DNA from: a virus
Length of the DNA: 64,000 nt
Strand: one strand, 5' to 3'
IMG/VR virus record: IMGVR_UViG_3300020054_000008
Coordinates: 62,001-126,000 of that record
Each line of letters opens with the position of its first letter. Positions within the stretch are counted from its first letter, which is position 1. Below, piece after piece: positions 31,070 to 39,800 of this stretch. A model generated the notes under the pieces. It saw only the letters and a program-made list of their open reading frames with translations, was not told the DNA's origin and did no database searches. The position numbers and the translations under genes are program-made.

Positions 31070-33592
31070 TTATCCACACTTCGCCATACCACAGTTAATA
31101 CATGTGGCACATCCTTCTTGGTATACTACATTCGGACTGTCGCAGCAAGAGCTTAGTACTCCATTACTCGCCCTGGTACCGTCCGCGATGTATTTCTTTA
31201 GACATCTAGCAATTACTTTAGAGAAGCTAAACAGATCTGCATCTTTATCTTTCTGTAACTGTTCGACAAGATATTGAACTGGTACACCGTGACGAAGCGC
31301 TAGCGATAATGTACGTGTGAACGCAGAGTGGTTTGGGTTATCAAACACTTTCACGACATCCTTGATTATAAATTCATCGCCATTTGATCCTACAACGAGA
31401 TCATACTTGGAGGGAACAGACTTCCTAACTCTTTTCTTAATCACACCTGTTGTGTGTCTCCTGGGAATCTCTACGTACTCCGACAGTCCCCCAATGACCT
31501 CATATGGCTGGCCATTCAAAAGGCCTATCAGAATGGTCCATGCTTCCCCCTTAATATTTGCTTGGTGTATATCACACTCTAAATCTTCGGGTCGGCGAGG
31601 CGCTGTATTAACAAGTATCTCAGAAGACTCTCGAGGGTCATCATGACTTTCTTCAGCAGCGACAAGAACCCCTGAACGGCTACCATCTCTGTAGACAGTT
31701 ACTCCCTTACATCCAAGCTCCCACCCCTTCATATACACTTGCTTGACTGTCTCCACGTCAATATCGTTAGGGAGGTTTGTGGTGTTCGATATCGCATGAC
31801 AAACCCACTTCTGGGCGGCCGCTTGCATCTTGACCTTAGCAACCCAATCAATCTCATTGGCTGTTGCGCCGGCATAAGGGCTCATCTCAACAAGCTTTTC
31901 GTTGCTCATTGTTTCGCCTTCACCAATCTCTATTGTGTCCATCCACTGCCTGAAGCCATGGTGATAGACGGTATATTCCTGCCACCTATCGCCGGAATCA
32001 TCCACGAAATCTACTCGAGCATCGGCATCTTGACCAGTCAACTTTTTGCGGCGAGTGTAATGAAGCATGAAAGCTGGCTCGATTCCAGATGTTGTTTGCG
32101 TCAGCACAGAGACAGATCCGGCTGGAGCTGTTGTGGTTAACGCAATGTTTCTACGTCCGTAGGCTCTCGACAATTTTTCTAATTCAGGGTCTGCTTCATA
32201 GAGGCGCTGGATAAACTTATGGTTTGATTCTCTCTCAAAGTCGTAAACTTCGAAGGCGCCACGTTCTTTCGCAAGTGTGCACGAACTTCTATAAGCGTTC
32301 AAGGCAAGAGTCTTATAAATGTCTTCTACGACATCAACAGACTCTTCAGAGCCGTAAGTGACACCTATCATGGCAAGAGCGTCACCAAGACCAGTAATCC
32401 CAAGCCCTGTCCTACGACCCTTCAGAGCAGCTGTTCGAATATTATTCCACAGGGACCTCTCATGATACTTAACATGATCAGACTCTGGGTCACGATCGAT
32501 CTTGTCAAGAATCTTATCGACTTGCTCAACTTCAAGATCAACCATGTCGTCCATCAAGCGCTGCGCTTTAATCACAACGCTAGAGTACTCGTCAAAGTCA
32601 AATTCAGCACGAGAAGAGAATGGATTCTTCACGAACGCTGTCAGGTTCACAAGCATCAACCGGCAACTATCGTATGGTGATAGAATAATTTCACCGCATG
32701 GGTTTGTCGACACAGAACCGAAGCCTTCTTTAGTATATACATCAGAAGGTGTCATGGACTTTGCAGTGTCCCAAAAGAGGACACCAGGTTCTGCGGCAGC
32801 GTGAGCGCCTTCAATAATCTCGTGCCAGATTTCAGCGGCGTCATCAACAACACTGATCTTCGGGTTAGAAGAGTCTACGGGCCATCGAAGCTCGACTTCT
32901 TCGTTATTTCGTACGGCCTCCATAAATTCATCTGTAACACGAACAGAGATGTTGGCACCCGTCACCCTCGTCAAATCTTGCTTTATCTTTATGAAGTCAC
33001 GGATTTGTGGATGGTGAACAGATATCGTTAGCATCAGAGCCCCTCTACGGCCTCCCTGAGCGACTTCTCGACACGAATTGCTAAATCTATCCATGAAGAC
33101 TTCAATGCCGTCTGTAGTCCTAGCTGCGTTGGCTGTGGTAAGGCCCTTCGGTCTAATTGTGCTAAGGTCAAAGCCGACACCCCCACGACGCTTCGCAATC
33201 TGTACTAACTCCTGATCAGTCTTCAAGATTCCACCATAACTGTCCTCTGGTGACTCTATAACAAAACAGTTGGATAGTGACTGGATTCTTTGGTCATTTC
33301 CGATACCAGACATTGGAGAGCCTTGAGGAACTACCTGACTAAAGTCTTTTAACAGAGAGTATATTTCACCCTCTGTCAGGGGATTCGGATATTTTTGCTC
33401 AATCCTAGCTAGTTCGCCAGCAATACGTCGGTGCATATCATCCGGACTCAACTCCAGAAATTCTTCATCTTGATTGGTAAGCAAGTATTTAGTCGCGACG
33501 ACATTAGCTGCTAACTCGTCTCCTGAAAAATACTCAAGACACCGAGCGTATACTTCTTGGTACGTATATGTTTTCGACACTTCTGTCTCCAT
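31070..33592 (-). CDS. nrdJ: Adenosylcobalamin-dependent (class II) ribonucleotide reductase
   Basis: The 840-residue protein has the barrel active site N-P-C-G-E (297-301, radical Cys299), the redox pair Cys109 (L-S-N-C-F) and Cys310 (D-S-C-R-L), the R-R-G-G-V-G-F-D loop, and T-T-A-P-A-G-S near the phosphate site. Residues from about 645 form a TSCPD-type domain, and the end has C-C-D-S plus C-A-T-C-x-x-C cysteines. It reduces ribonucleotides to deoxyribonucleotides without oxygen-dependent NrdB, but needs vitamin B12. It heads the ClpP-endolysin-GS-ThyX run. No intein is visible. Confidence 0.94.
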   Translation of the reverse strand: METEVSKTYTYQEVYARCLEYFSGDELAANVVATKYLLTNQDEEFLELSPDDMHRRIAGELARIEQKYPNPLTEGEIYSLLKDFSQVVPQGSPMSGIGNDQRIQSLSNCFVIESPEDSYGGILKTDQELVQIAKRRGGVGFDLSTIRPKGLTTANAARTTDGIEVFMDRFSNSCREVAQGGRRGALMLTISVHHPQIRDFIKIKQDLTRVTGANISVRVTDEFMEAVRNNEEVELRWPVDSSNPKISVVDDAAEIWHEIIEGAHAAAEPGVLFWDTAKSMTPSDVYTKEGFGSVSTNPCGEIILSPYDSCRLMLVNLTAFVKNPFSSRAEFDFDEYSSVVIKAQRLMDDMVDLEVEQVDKILDKIDRDPESDHVKYHERSLWNNIRTAALKGRRTGLGITGLGDALAMIGVTYGSEESVDVVEDIYKTLALNAYRSSCTLAKERGAFEVYDFERESNHKFIQRLYEADPELEKLSRAYGRRNIALTTTAPAGSVSVLTQTTSGIEPAFMLHYTRRKKLTGQDADARVDFVDDSGDRWQEYTVYHHGFRQWMDTIEIGEGETMSNEKLVEMSPYAGATANEIDWVAKVKMQAAAQKWVCHAISNTTNLPNDIDVETVKQVYMKGWELGCKGVTVYRDGSRSGVLVAAEESHDDPRESSEILVNTAPRRPEDLECDIHQANIKGEAWTILIGLLNGQPYEVIGGLSEYVEIPRRHTTGVIKKRVRKSVPSKYDLVVGSNGDEFIIKDVVKVFDNPNHSAFTRTLSLALRHGVPVQYLVEQLQKDKDADLFSFSKVIARCLKKYIADGTRASNGVLSSCCDSPNVVYQEGCATCINCGMAKCG

Positions 33593-33596
33593 CTTA

Positions 33597-35006
33597 TTAA
33601 ACTCTATTAATCTCTTTCCACTTCTTTCTAATCAGGTCTTTTGTCTCGCGTTGTTCGTCCTGGCGGGCTTCAGCGAGAGTCGCCGACTCACTATCGATTA
33701 CTTTAATACTAGAGCGCGCGGTGTCAATGTGTATAGGAAAAAGAATCCCGTCCTTACCAGCGCGGTTTTTAGCGATAAAGATACGACCGGTCCCAGTAGC
33801 TTTCTCAGTTGCCTTTCTTGAAAGCGAAACAACTAAGTCAGCAACCATTGCCTTCCCATATGCTTCCGACATATTCTCAAGACCAACGATGTCAGAATTT
33901 GCCGAGTCTCTATTCGCTTGGCTCGCTGTCCACACTGGTACCCTTAGTTCCATTGCAAGATTTCTGAGCTCTTCATAAATAAGCTTAAGCTCATGACGTA
34001 AAGAGTCATACTGGCGTGTTGATCTCATAATGTCTGCATAATCGATAAGTATCAGAGAAGGTTTGAAGTTTCGTAAAGCAAGTTTCTCAATGTGGTTTCT
34101 AATGGTCGTTACTGACGCGGTACCAGTTGGATACTCCTTAATCATCAAGCGTCCTAAGTCTTCATTCTTTTCGTAAAACTCTTTGACTTGCTTTTTGTGA
34201 TCGTGAACATCTGAAGACGGTATATTACAGAGGTTCGAATCGTATCGAATACCCACAGCCTGTTCAGTCAGCTCGAATGTGTAATGCAGAACATTCTTTC
34301 CGTTTCTCATTGCATTAGCACCCATCTGCACAAGAAAGTGAGACTTACCAACACCTGTGTTCGCGGTAACGACCCCAATCTCACCTCGACCCAACCCACC
34401 TGCTAGAACGTCCTTAGCATCTAGTTCTGGAATACCCGTGGGACATACACATCGGTCAATCTTCTGAAAGCGAGCTTCAATATCTTCAAAGAAGTCGTGC
34501 CCAACCGTATTCGGCATGCCGATTGATACAGCGTTTTTCATCAACGAGATTACAGACTCGAAGTTGTCAGTACTAATCAATTCTACCGACTGCTCAAGGG
34601 CTTCCTTGAATGCCTGCCTCTTGCAGAAGTCCAACGACTTTTCCTTAACATAGGCAATATCACCAGGGTTAGGATTCTCGCGCATCCGAATCAAGTAAGA
34701 TACAATCTGATCCCTTAGGATGATATCGCCGTCTTCGCTAAGCGCATCTTTGATGATCGAAATCAAAAGTGATTGAGTTGGAAAGCACCGATATTCTCTA
34801 AAGTAGTTGAAGTACTTATCACAAAGATATTCTAGATAACGCAGCTCGAAAAAATCAGGCCTCATAACTTCAACCATCTGAGCGGCCCAGTTTAAGTCCG
34901 TCAACAAGCCTTGAAAGATCTTCTCTTGAAAAGGCTTGTTATAGTGTGCGAACTGGCCGGCGGGCAGATCATCTAAAATTGCTGTCTTGCTTGTTGCGGG
35001 CTGCAT
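33597..35006 (-). CDS. Replicative DNA helicase, DnaB/gp41-like
   Basis: The 469-residue protein has an N-terminal helical domain and a RecA-like ATPase: Walker A T-A-N-T-G-V-G-K-S-H (about 213-222), F-E-L-T-E, Walker B L-I-L-I-D-Y-A-D-I-M, and W-T-A-S-Q-A-N-R-D-S (DnaB motif with Gln/Arg). It should form the hexameric fork helicase. It sits between the FEN-type nuclease and NrdJ, in the same order as other replication genes. No primase was found in this window. Confidence 0.9.
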   Translation of the reverse strand: MQPATSKTAILDDLPAGQFAHYNKPFQEKIFQGLLTDLNWAAQMVEVMRPDFFELRYLEYLCDKYFNYFREYRCFPTQSLLISIIKDALSEDGDIILRDQIVSYLIRMRENPNPGDIAYVKEKSLDFCKRQAFKEALEQSVELISTDNFESVISLMKNAVSIGMPNTVGHDFFEDIEARFQKIDRCVCPTGIPELDAKDVLAGGLGRGEIGVVTANTGVGKSHFLVQMGANAMRNGKNVLHYTFELTEQAVGIRYDSNLCNIPSSDVHDHKKQVKEFYEKNEDLGRLMIKEYPTGTASVTTIRNHIEKLALRNFKPSLILIDYADIMRSTRQYDSLRHELKLIYEELRNLAMELRVPVWTASQANRDSANSDIVGLENMSEAYGKAMVADLVVSLSRKATEKATGTGRIFIAKNRAGKDGILFPIHIDTARSSIKVIDSESATLAEARQDEQRETKDLIRKKWKEINRV

Positions 35007-35023
35007 AAAAATCCTCTGTTAGT

Positions 35024-35971
35024 CTACTTTAATACCTTCAAGGTCATAAAAAGCTTGTCATAATCAACGTTAGTGATCTGTATCTTCATCAGTTCTCTGA
35101 TGAACCCAAGTTTATCACGGGTGGTATCGTTCTGGAGAGCTGACTCTATTTTCTGTGCCTGGCTTGCAGACAACTTACCTAAGCCGAGATACATAAGCTT
35201 CCAGTTCTTTCGTATGTTCTCTTCGTGTTCAATGATATTATCATAGAGCTTAAGACTCTTTTGTACTCGAAGCTTTTCACATTCAGTAACTATGTCATCC
35301 ACAGTAAGACTGTCAGAATTTCCAAACTGCGGAAATCTCTTCGAGAGGTTTTTAAACCCAACTCCAGGGGCACCTTTTAGACCGTCAGAGGCGTCACCAA
35401 TGAAGCATCTTGCGAGACAAAAATTTTCTGGGTGAACGCCAAAGTTATCGATAACGCTCTCTATACTCCACTCTTTTTTGCTTCCGGGCGACCACACTCT
35501 TACCCTGTCGTTTATCAATTGAAAAAAATCTTTATCAGTTGATACGACAATACACTCTTTATCTTTAAAGACGGCGTTTACGATGTAAGCAACGATATCA
35601 TCACCTTCGCAGTCAGATACATACACTTGCTTGATTCCAGCTTTTCGTAATAATGAAACAAGTCTTGCTACTTGTGAATTTCTATTCTCGACAGTGTCGG
35701 GTATATCTTCGTAAAAGCGGTTTAACTTTGCAGGGCGACGGCCAGACTTGTATGTAGAGCTTACCCCTCGCCGGCGTACAGAGCCCCCACCCTCCCAAGT
35801 GACCACTATATCACTTGGTTGATACCTTTCGCACAACAGTTGTATGCCCTTCAGAAACCCCACTATCCCACCGACATGTTCACCGTTGGTATCCATAGTG
35901 GGATTCGCTGCCCAGTGCCTGTAGAAGACATTCAGTCCATCTAACACTAGAACAGGACGATCATTAGACAT
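35024..35971 (-). CDS. 5'-3' exonuclease / FEN-type nuclease (RNase H-like of T4)
   Basis: This 315-residue flap-endonuclease family member has acidic metal sites V-L-D-G-L-N (about 9-14), S-D-C-E-G-D-D (about 119-125), S-T-D-K-D-F (about 144-149) and G-D-A-S-D-G-L-K-G-A-P-G-V-G (about 191-204, with the helix-hairpin-helix). It should remove RNA primers and flaps from Okazaki fragments. Its start overlaps the end of the RecA-like gene by eight bases, linking the two in translation. Confidence 0.9.
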   Translation of the reverse strand: MSNDRPVLVLDGLNVFYRHWAANPTMDTNGEHVGGIVGFLKGIQLLCERYQPSDIVVTWEGGGSVRRRGVSSTYKSGRRPAKLNRFYEDIPDTVENRNSQVARLVSLLRKAGIKQVYVSDCEGDDIVAYIVNAVFKDKECIVVSTDKDFFQLINDRVRVWSPGSKKEWSIESVIDNFGVHPENFCLARCFIGDASDGLKGAPGVGFKNLSKRFPQFGNSDSLTVDDIVTECEKLRVQKSLKLYDNIIEHEENIRKNWKLMYLGLGKLSASQAQKIESALQNDTTRDKLGFIRELMKIQITNVDYDKLFMTLKVLK

Positions 35972-37157
35972 CTAAGTCCTCAATACCATCCAAGTCTAGA
36001 TCGAGAGCAGCGGCTCTCACTTCTTCGTATGACTCCGTGTCAAGATGAGCGTCAGCAGGGTTTTCTAGCTTTCTTGTCATGCAAGCTTCTAACAGCGCTT
36101 CTACATACCCATGATATTCAGGATCATTCCAGACATCACCAAAATCAGCTTTATAGAACTTCTTTTCAACAATCACTTCTCCTGTAGAAGCGCTGGCAAC
36201 AACAAGGGACTTCCAGCTTCCGGTTCCGCTAATGCTGATTGTCTTGTCATCTATTGTGGCAGCGCCGAACTTCCTCAGCTCATCGAACACCTGCTCATGC
36301 TCGAATATTCCTTTTCCGAAATGAATCTCAAAATTACATTCTCTAAAAGGTGGGGCGACCTTGTTCTTGATAGTCTTTGCACGAACGTGAATTCCAATTA
36401 CTTCCTTATTCTTGTTCGTGATCTGCTGCCCTGCCCCCAGTTTAATTCGTACAGATGAGTGAAAAGGGATTGCCTTACCACCGGGTGTAGTAGTAGGATC
36501 TCCATACATAACTCCAATCTTTGTCCTAATCTGGTTCAAACAGATCATCAACACGTTCTGATTTGCGATTACGCCTGTAATCTTTCTCATTCCTTTCGAG
36601 ATAGCTCGAGCCTGTAAGCCGATTGTCTCTTTGTCATAGTCGCCGACAAGCTCAGCTTTAGGAGATGTAGCAGCGACGGAATCCCAGATGATCGTGACAG
36701 GTACATCCTTATCCATCGCCTTCGCCTTGAGAATAGTCGACTCAGCGATAGACATAACCTCCTCTGTGCAGTGCGTGTCAACATATACAAATCGCTTGCT
36801 GATATCGACACCAAGCATCGAAAGGTTCTCTACACTAGTTGCGTTTTCAGTGTCAATATAGACGACAATTCCGCCCATTGCCTGTGTAGACCGAGCAATT
36901 TGAATCGCAATATGAGATTTTCCGATAGATGGCGGCCCGAAGATCTCTACAATACGCCCCTCTGGCAAACCACCATTCGGACGATTCGCGATGATATAAT
37001 CCAACTGCTTAGATCCTGTACTAATCCACCGATTCACGTGGGTTGGTGACTCATCAGTTGACAGATTGTAGGCAATTCGAGAACCATGTTCTTTATTCAG
37101 TGACTTAATCAGGTCAGAGGTAAACTCATCGCTGTTGTCTTGCTTCTTTTTTGACAT
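35964..37157 (-). CDS. RecA/UvsX-family recombinase
   Basis: The start is ATG 37157, with AGGAG seven bases upstream. The 397-residue protein has Walker A G-P-P-S-I-G-K-S (74-81), an I-D-T-E-N catalytic Glu strand, Walker B V-T-I-I-W-D-S-V, N-Q-I-R-T-K-I-G, and T-P-G-G-K-A-I-P-F-H-S-S-V-R, all typical of RecA. The C-terminal tail is very acidic. It would catalyse strand exchange and recombination-dependent replication. It follows a strong terminator, so it should have its own promoter. CATAAT and TTGTTT hexamers 18 bases apart are possible elements. Confidence 0.92.
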   Translation of the reverse strand: MSKKKQDNSDEFTSDLIKSLNKEHGSRIAYNLSTDESPTHVNRWISTGSKQLDYIIANRPNGGLPEGRIVEIFGPPSIGKSHIAIQIARSTQAMGGIVVYIDTENATSVENLSMLGVDISKRFVYVDTHCTEEVMSIAESTILKAKAMDKDVPVTIIWDSVAATSPKAELVGDYDKETIGLQARAISKGMRKITGVIANQNVLMICLNQIRTKIGVMYGDPTTTPGGKAIPFHSSVRIKLGAGQQITNKNKEVIGIHVRAKTIKNKVAPPFRECNFEIHFGKGIFEHEQVFDELRKFGAATIDDKTISISGTGSWKSLVVASASTGEVIVEKKFYKADFGDVWNDPEYHGYVEALLEACMTRKLENPADAHLDTESYEEVRAAALDLDLDGIEDLDV

Positions 37158-37212
37158 TAAAACACTCCTATGTTCATAGAACAACTATAAGATTATGTAA
37201 CTAGATGTTCAT

Positions 37213-37246
37213 AAAAAACAAGGGAGGGAATTTCTTCCCTCCCTTG
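37213..37246 (-). terminator. Rho-independent terminator after SSB gene
   Basis: A perfect eleven-base-pair G/C-rich stem (CAAGGGAGGGA and complement) with a six-base loop is followed on the minus strand by TTTTTT. It ends the short transcript of the single-strand binding protein before the recA-like gene. Confidence 0.92.
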
Positions 37247-37268
37247 AAGTCACGAGGACAGCTTTTGT

Positions 37269-38081
37269 CTAAAAGTCATCTTCGAGATCGGCAAAAGCAT
37301 CATCAAGACTCTTGAACTTATCACTAACCGCAGCTTCGCTGTTGTTTGTTGTAGAGCTGGTAGTTGAGTTGCTTGTAGAGCCACGAGACGTGCCAAAGTT
37401 GTCGTCGGTAGAAGAGTTATCTTCGTCACCGTTCAACCAATCATTTACGATCTTTGTCAGAGTGTCATAAGACTTCTCTTCATACATCTCTTCCAGGGAA
37501 GGAATTCCGTCAGTCCACTCAGTGATCTGCTTCTTGCTGTCAGCAAGCTTGCTCTGCTTCCCTCGGGGACGGACTTCGGTCGTTGCCCACTGGCGACCGG
37601 GCGCTTTAGTACAAACAACCTTAATGTCACGACCTTCCATCACATCAGTGATGTCGCCATAATCTTCATCAAGCATGATGTTAAGAAGAGACTGGTATAC
37701 GGTCTTTCCGAAAGACCAGATACGTACGCCCTTGTCTTCTTCACCTCGAACTACAACTGGAGCGTAGTAGCGAGCCTTAGGGTAGAGCTTCTTCGCAAGC
37801 TCATAAGACTCCTTGGTGCCCTCATCACGGAGCTTTGTGATAAGCTCCTGGATGGGATCAGGATTACCGAACTGATATGGCGCCAAAAGACCAGGGTTGT
37901 TTCCAATGTTGTAGTAAAACCAACGCTCAGCAAACGGTAGACCGTCATCATTACCTGAGAACGCGAGGAGACGTACTACGGACTCTTCTCCCTCTTGTGG
38001 TCGCCACATAACGTTGCGGCGAGAGTTTGTGCCAGATAGCTGGCCGAGCTTCTTACGAAGTGCATCAAAATCAATTGCCAT
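37269..38081 (-). CDS. Single-stranded DNA-binding protein (T4 gp32-like)
   Basis: ATG 38081 has a perfect GGAGGT five bases upstream. The 270-residue protein has a basic N-terminal arm (L-R-K-K-L), an OB-type core with aromatic residues (W-F-Y-Y-N-I-G, R-Y-Y-A-P-V-V), a Ser/Thr/Asn linker and an acidic end (F-A-D-L-E-D-D-F) like the protein-interaction tail of gp32 and SSB. The Cys/His zinc cluster of T4 gp32 is not visible. A canonical promoter upstream and a strong terminator downstream make it a single-gene unit, fitting a protein needed in large amounts. Confidence 0.85.
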   Translation of the reverse strand: MAIDFDALRKKLGQLSGTNSRRNVMWRPQEGEESVVRLLAFSGNDDGLPFAERWFYYNIGNNPGLLAPYQFGNPDPIQELITKLRDEGTKESYELAKKLYPKARYYAPVVVRGEEDKGVRIWSFGKTVYQSLLNIMLDEDYGDITDVMEGRDIKVVCTKAPGRQWATTEVRPRGKQSKLADSKKQITEWTDGIPSLEEMYEEKSYDTLTKIVNDWLNGDEDNSSTDDNFGTSRGSTSNSTTSSTTNNSEAAVSDKFKSLDDAFADLEDDF

Positions 38082-38147
38082 GATAACCTCCAAATGTTTA
38101 ATGTGCAATAGGCAATTTGCAGTTAATTTGTCCGTGAGGACATTAGT

Positions 38148-38176
38148 AGTATAAGTCTAAATTCTTAATTTTTCAA
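38148..38176 (-). promoter_or_regulatory. Sigma-70-type promoter for SSB
   Basis: The minus strand carries TTGAAA (38176-38171), exactly 17 bases, then TATACT (38153-38148), each one mismatch from consensus. The -35 overlaps the end of the small gene at 38173. A short TGTCC/GGACA hairpin lies in the resulting leader of about 60 bases. Confidence 0.75.
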
Positions 38177-38361
38177 GTCTTTTTTTTCTTTTTCTTATTT
38201 GGGTATGTTGAGCCCGTTCCGATAGGAGTTGTCGCACCCGCAACTGCAGTGGTAACTGCTTGCTCGTCAGCCTCTCGCTCATCCTCGGCGCTCTCGTCTG
38301 GCTCACCTAAAACTTCTTCTTCGGCCAACATTTCCCGTATAAGCATTCTAAGATATTTCAT
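38173..38361 (-). CDS. Tiny prohead-core/internal-protein-like peptide with polylysine tail (62 aa)
   Basis: The N-terminus M-K-Y-L-R-M-L-I-R-E-M-L-A-E-E is a basic amphipathic helix with two [L/I]-x-E steps. It resembles the capsid-targeting peptides of T4 internal proteins, which are cut after such a step. An acidic middle, A-G-A-T-T-P-I-G-T-G and six consecutive Lys complete it. Short phage proteins with this head-to-tail pattern are familiar in large marine myoviruses, but their function is not established. It lies among replication genes rather than head genes. Confidence 0.6.
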   Translation of the reverse strand: MKYLRMLIREMLAEEEVLGEPDESAEDEREADEQAVTTAVAGATTPIGTGSTYPNKKKKKKT

Positions 38362-38369
38362 ATCTTTAA

Positions 38370-39209
38370 TTATGTAGTAAAGCGGTGTTGTGGCTCAACT
38401 TCGAAATATTGCGGCTCACATTTTTGAAGGTTTTGAGAAAGCCAAAGTGACTCTTCCTCTGCTTTCGCGAGGTTACTTACTTCTTTCCACCAACACCCAA
38501 GTTCTGGATTCCAACGATAACGGCGCTGCTTAAGAAGATGATTCTCTTCTCTCAAGGAGCCAGCAGCGAAGACGTGATAATCAGGTTGCATAGCATTGCT
38601 TAGCATCTCAGTCATGTACTTTTCATGCCTTAAAAGATGAAGAGTCGCATCAACGTCAGCAACGGCATTGTGCGAATCATAAAAGAAACCATGCCAAGCG
38701 CAGAGCACCTCTAGAGCCTTCGAAGCGCGACAGATGACTGTCCAATCAACTTGGGTCATTGAGCAGCACCAGACGACGTCTGAAGGTACAATCTGTCCAT
38801 TCTTTTGGAGCGCCTTCTCAATCCACTGTCTATCGAATGAAGCGTTATGAGCAATCGCAAACTGACATTTCGATAAGATCTTTGCAACTTTATCCCATGG
38901 GATGGAATGACCCTTTAGATCCTCATCAACAAATCCAGTTATGTCAGTAATAATCTGGCTTAGAGGATTAGCCGGTTCTTGAAGATACTCAATGCTCTTC
39001 TTGACGCCTGAAACTTCGCCGGTTGCCGGCGATACAAAGAAGGGTCGCATTGCAATCTGGATAATCTCGTCATTATCCTTATTTAGACCAGTTGTCTCGA
39101 CATCAATGATCACAGCCGGTACATCACCTGGCGCTGGATCTCTGTCTGGAGCTGCTAGTGCAAGTAGCTTCTCTAGTGTTACTACTCCGTCTTTTTCCAA
39201 ATGCTTCAT
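38370..39209 (-). CDS. DEDDh 3'-5' exonuclease (DnaQ/epsilon-like)
   Basis: I start at ATG 39209 with AGAGGTG upstream; an earlier TTG lacks such a site. The 279-residue protein has the exonuclease motifs V-I-I-D-V-E-T-T-G-L (ExoI, Asp and Glu), A-H-N-A-S-F-D-R-Q (ExoII) and S-H-N-A-V-A-D-V-D-A-T (ExoIII with His and Asp). A C-terminal region with W-N-P-E-L-G-C-W-W-K resembles the DNA-binding tail of related phage exonucleases. It probably proofreads for the family A or C polymerase, neither of which shows an obvious exonuclease site here. Confidence 0.88.
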   Translation of the reverse strand: MKHLEKDGVVTLEKLLALAAPDRDPAPGDVPAVIIDVETTGLNKDNDEIIQIAMRPFFVSPATGEVSGVKKSIEYLQEPANPLSQIITDITGFVDEDLKGHSIPWDKVAKILSKCQFAIAHNASFDRQWIEKALQKNGQIVPSDVVWCCSMTQVDWTVICRASKALEVLCAWHGFFYDSHNAVADVDATLHLLRHEKYMTEMLSNAMQPDYHVFAAGSLREENHLLKQRRYRWNPELGCWWKEVSNLAKAEEESLWLSQNLQKCEPQYFEVEPQHRFTT

Positions 39210-39263
39210 ATTACACCTCTCATTCAAGATAATGTAAAAGAAAACATGGGGGTTTACATGCTA

Positions 39264-39800
39264 CTACGCATTTTCAGGCCAAGAATTTTTCTTTGAAGAT
39301 TTGTATACGACAACAGAGCCATCGCCTAGCCTGTCGACTTGGACCGGAATACTAAGACTCAACTTACCGGCGTTCTTAGCACCGATGAGGGTATGATGAA
39401 TGTACTTCGCTCCATTACGACTATCGAGATCACCCATTTTAATAATGATTCCAGTCATGTCTCCCTGCCTCTTTTGAGACAGTCCCGGAGCATATGCTCG
39501 CTTCATAACGTCAGCACCAGAAAGAGCTTGCTTCAAAATATCGGCAATCCCCTGAAGTTCTGAACCTGACTTCTCTATCTTAAGATTCTTCATAAGCTGC
39601 TTCGGGTTTTCTTTCGCGAGGGCCCCGGCTTCTTGAACGTCTTTGTTCCAGCGACCCCGACCGACGGAGGATCCTATTTCTCCGGGTTTGGTTTCTCCAG
39701 AGCGTTTCGATTCCTTCTCTTTCTCTTCTGGCTTGGCAGCCTCTTCATTTTCTTCTAGAATCATCTTCTTGATGTAACTTCTGAGCATTTCTTCATTCAT
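39264..39800 (-). CDS. Hypothetical protein with N-terminal IxE-type helix (178 aa)
   Basis: The protein starts M-N-E-E-M-L-R-S-Y-I-K-K-M-I-L-E-E-N, another basic amphipathic helix ending in I-L-E. A charged Lys/Glu linker (20-45) and a folded domain (about 50-175) with K-Y-I-H-H-T-L-I-G and R-L-G-D-G-S-V-V-V-Y follow. I do not recognise the domain. The N-terminal helix groups it with the suspected internal virion proteins. It overlaps the polymerase gene upstream by eight bases. Confidence 0.55.
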   Translation of the reverse strand: MNEEMLRSYIKKMILEENEEAAKPEEKEKESKRSGETKPGEIGSSVGRGRWNKDVQEAGALAKENPKQLMKNLKIEKSGSELQGIADILKQALSGADVMKRAYAPGLSQKRQGDMTGIIIKMGDLDSRNGAKYIHHTLIGAKNAGKLSLSIPVQVDRLGDGSVVVYKSSKKNSWPENA

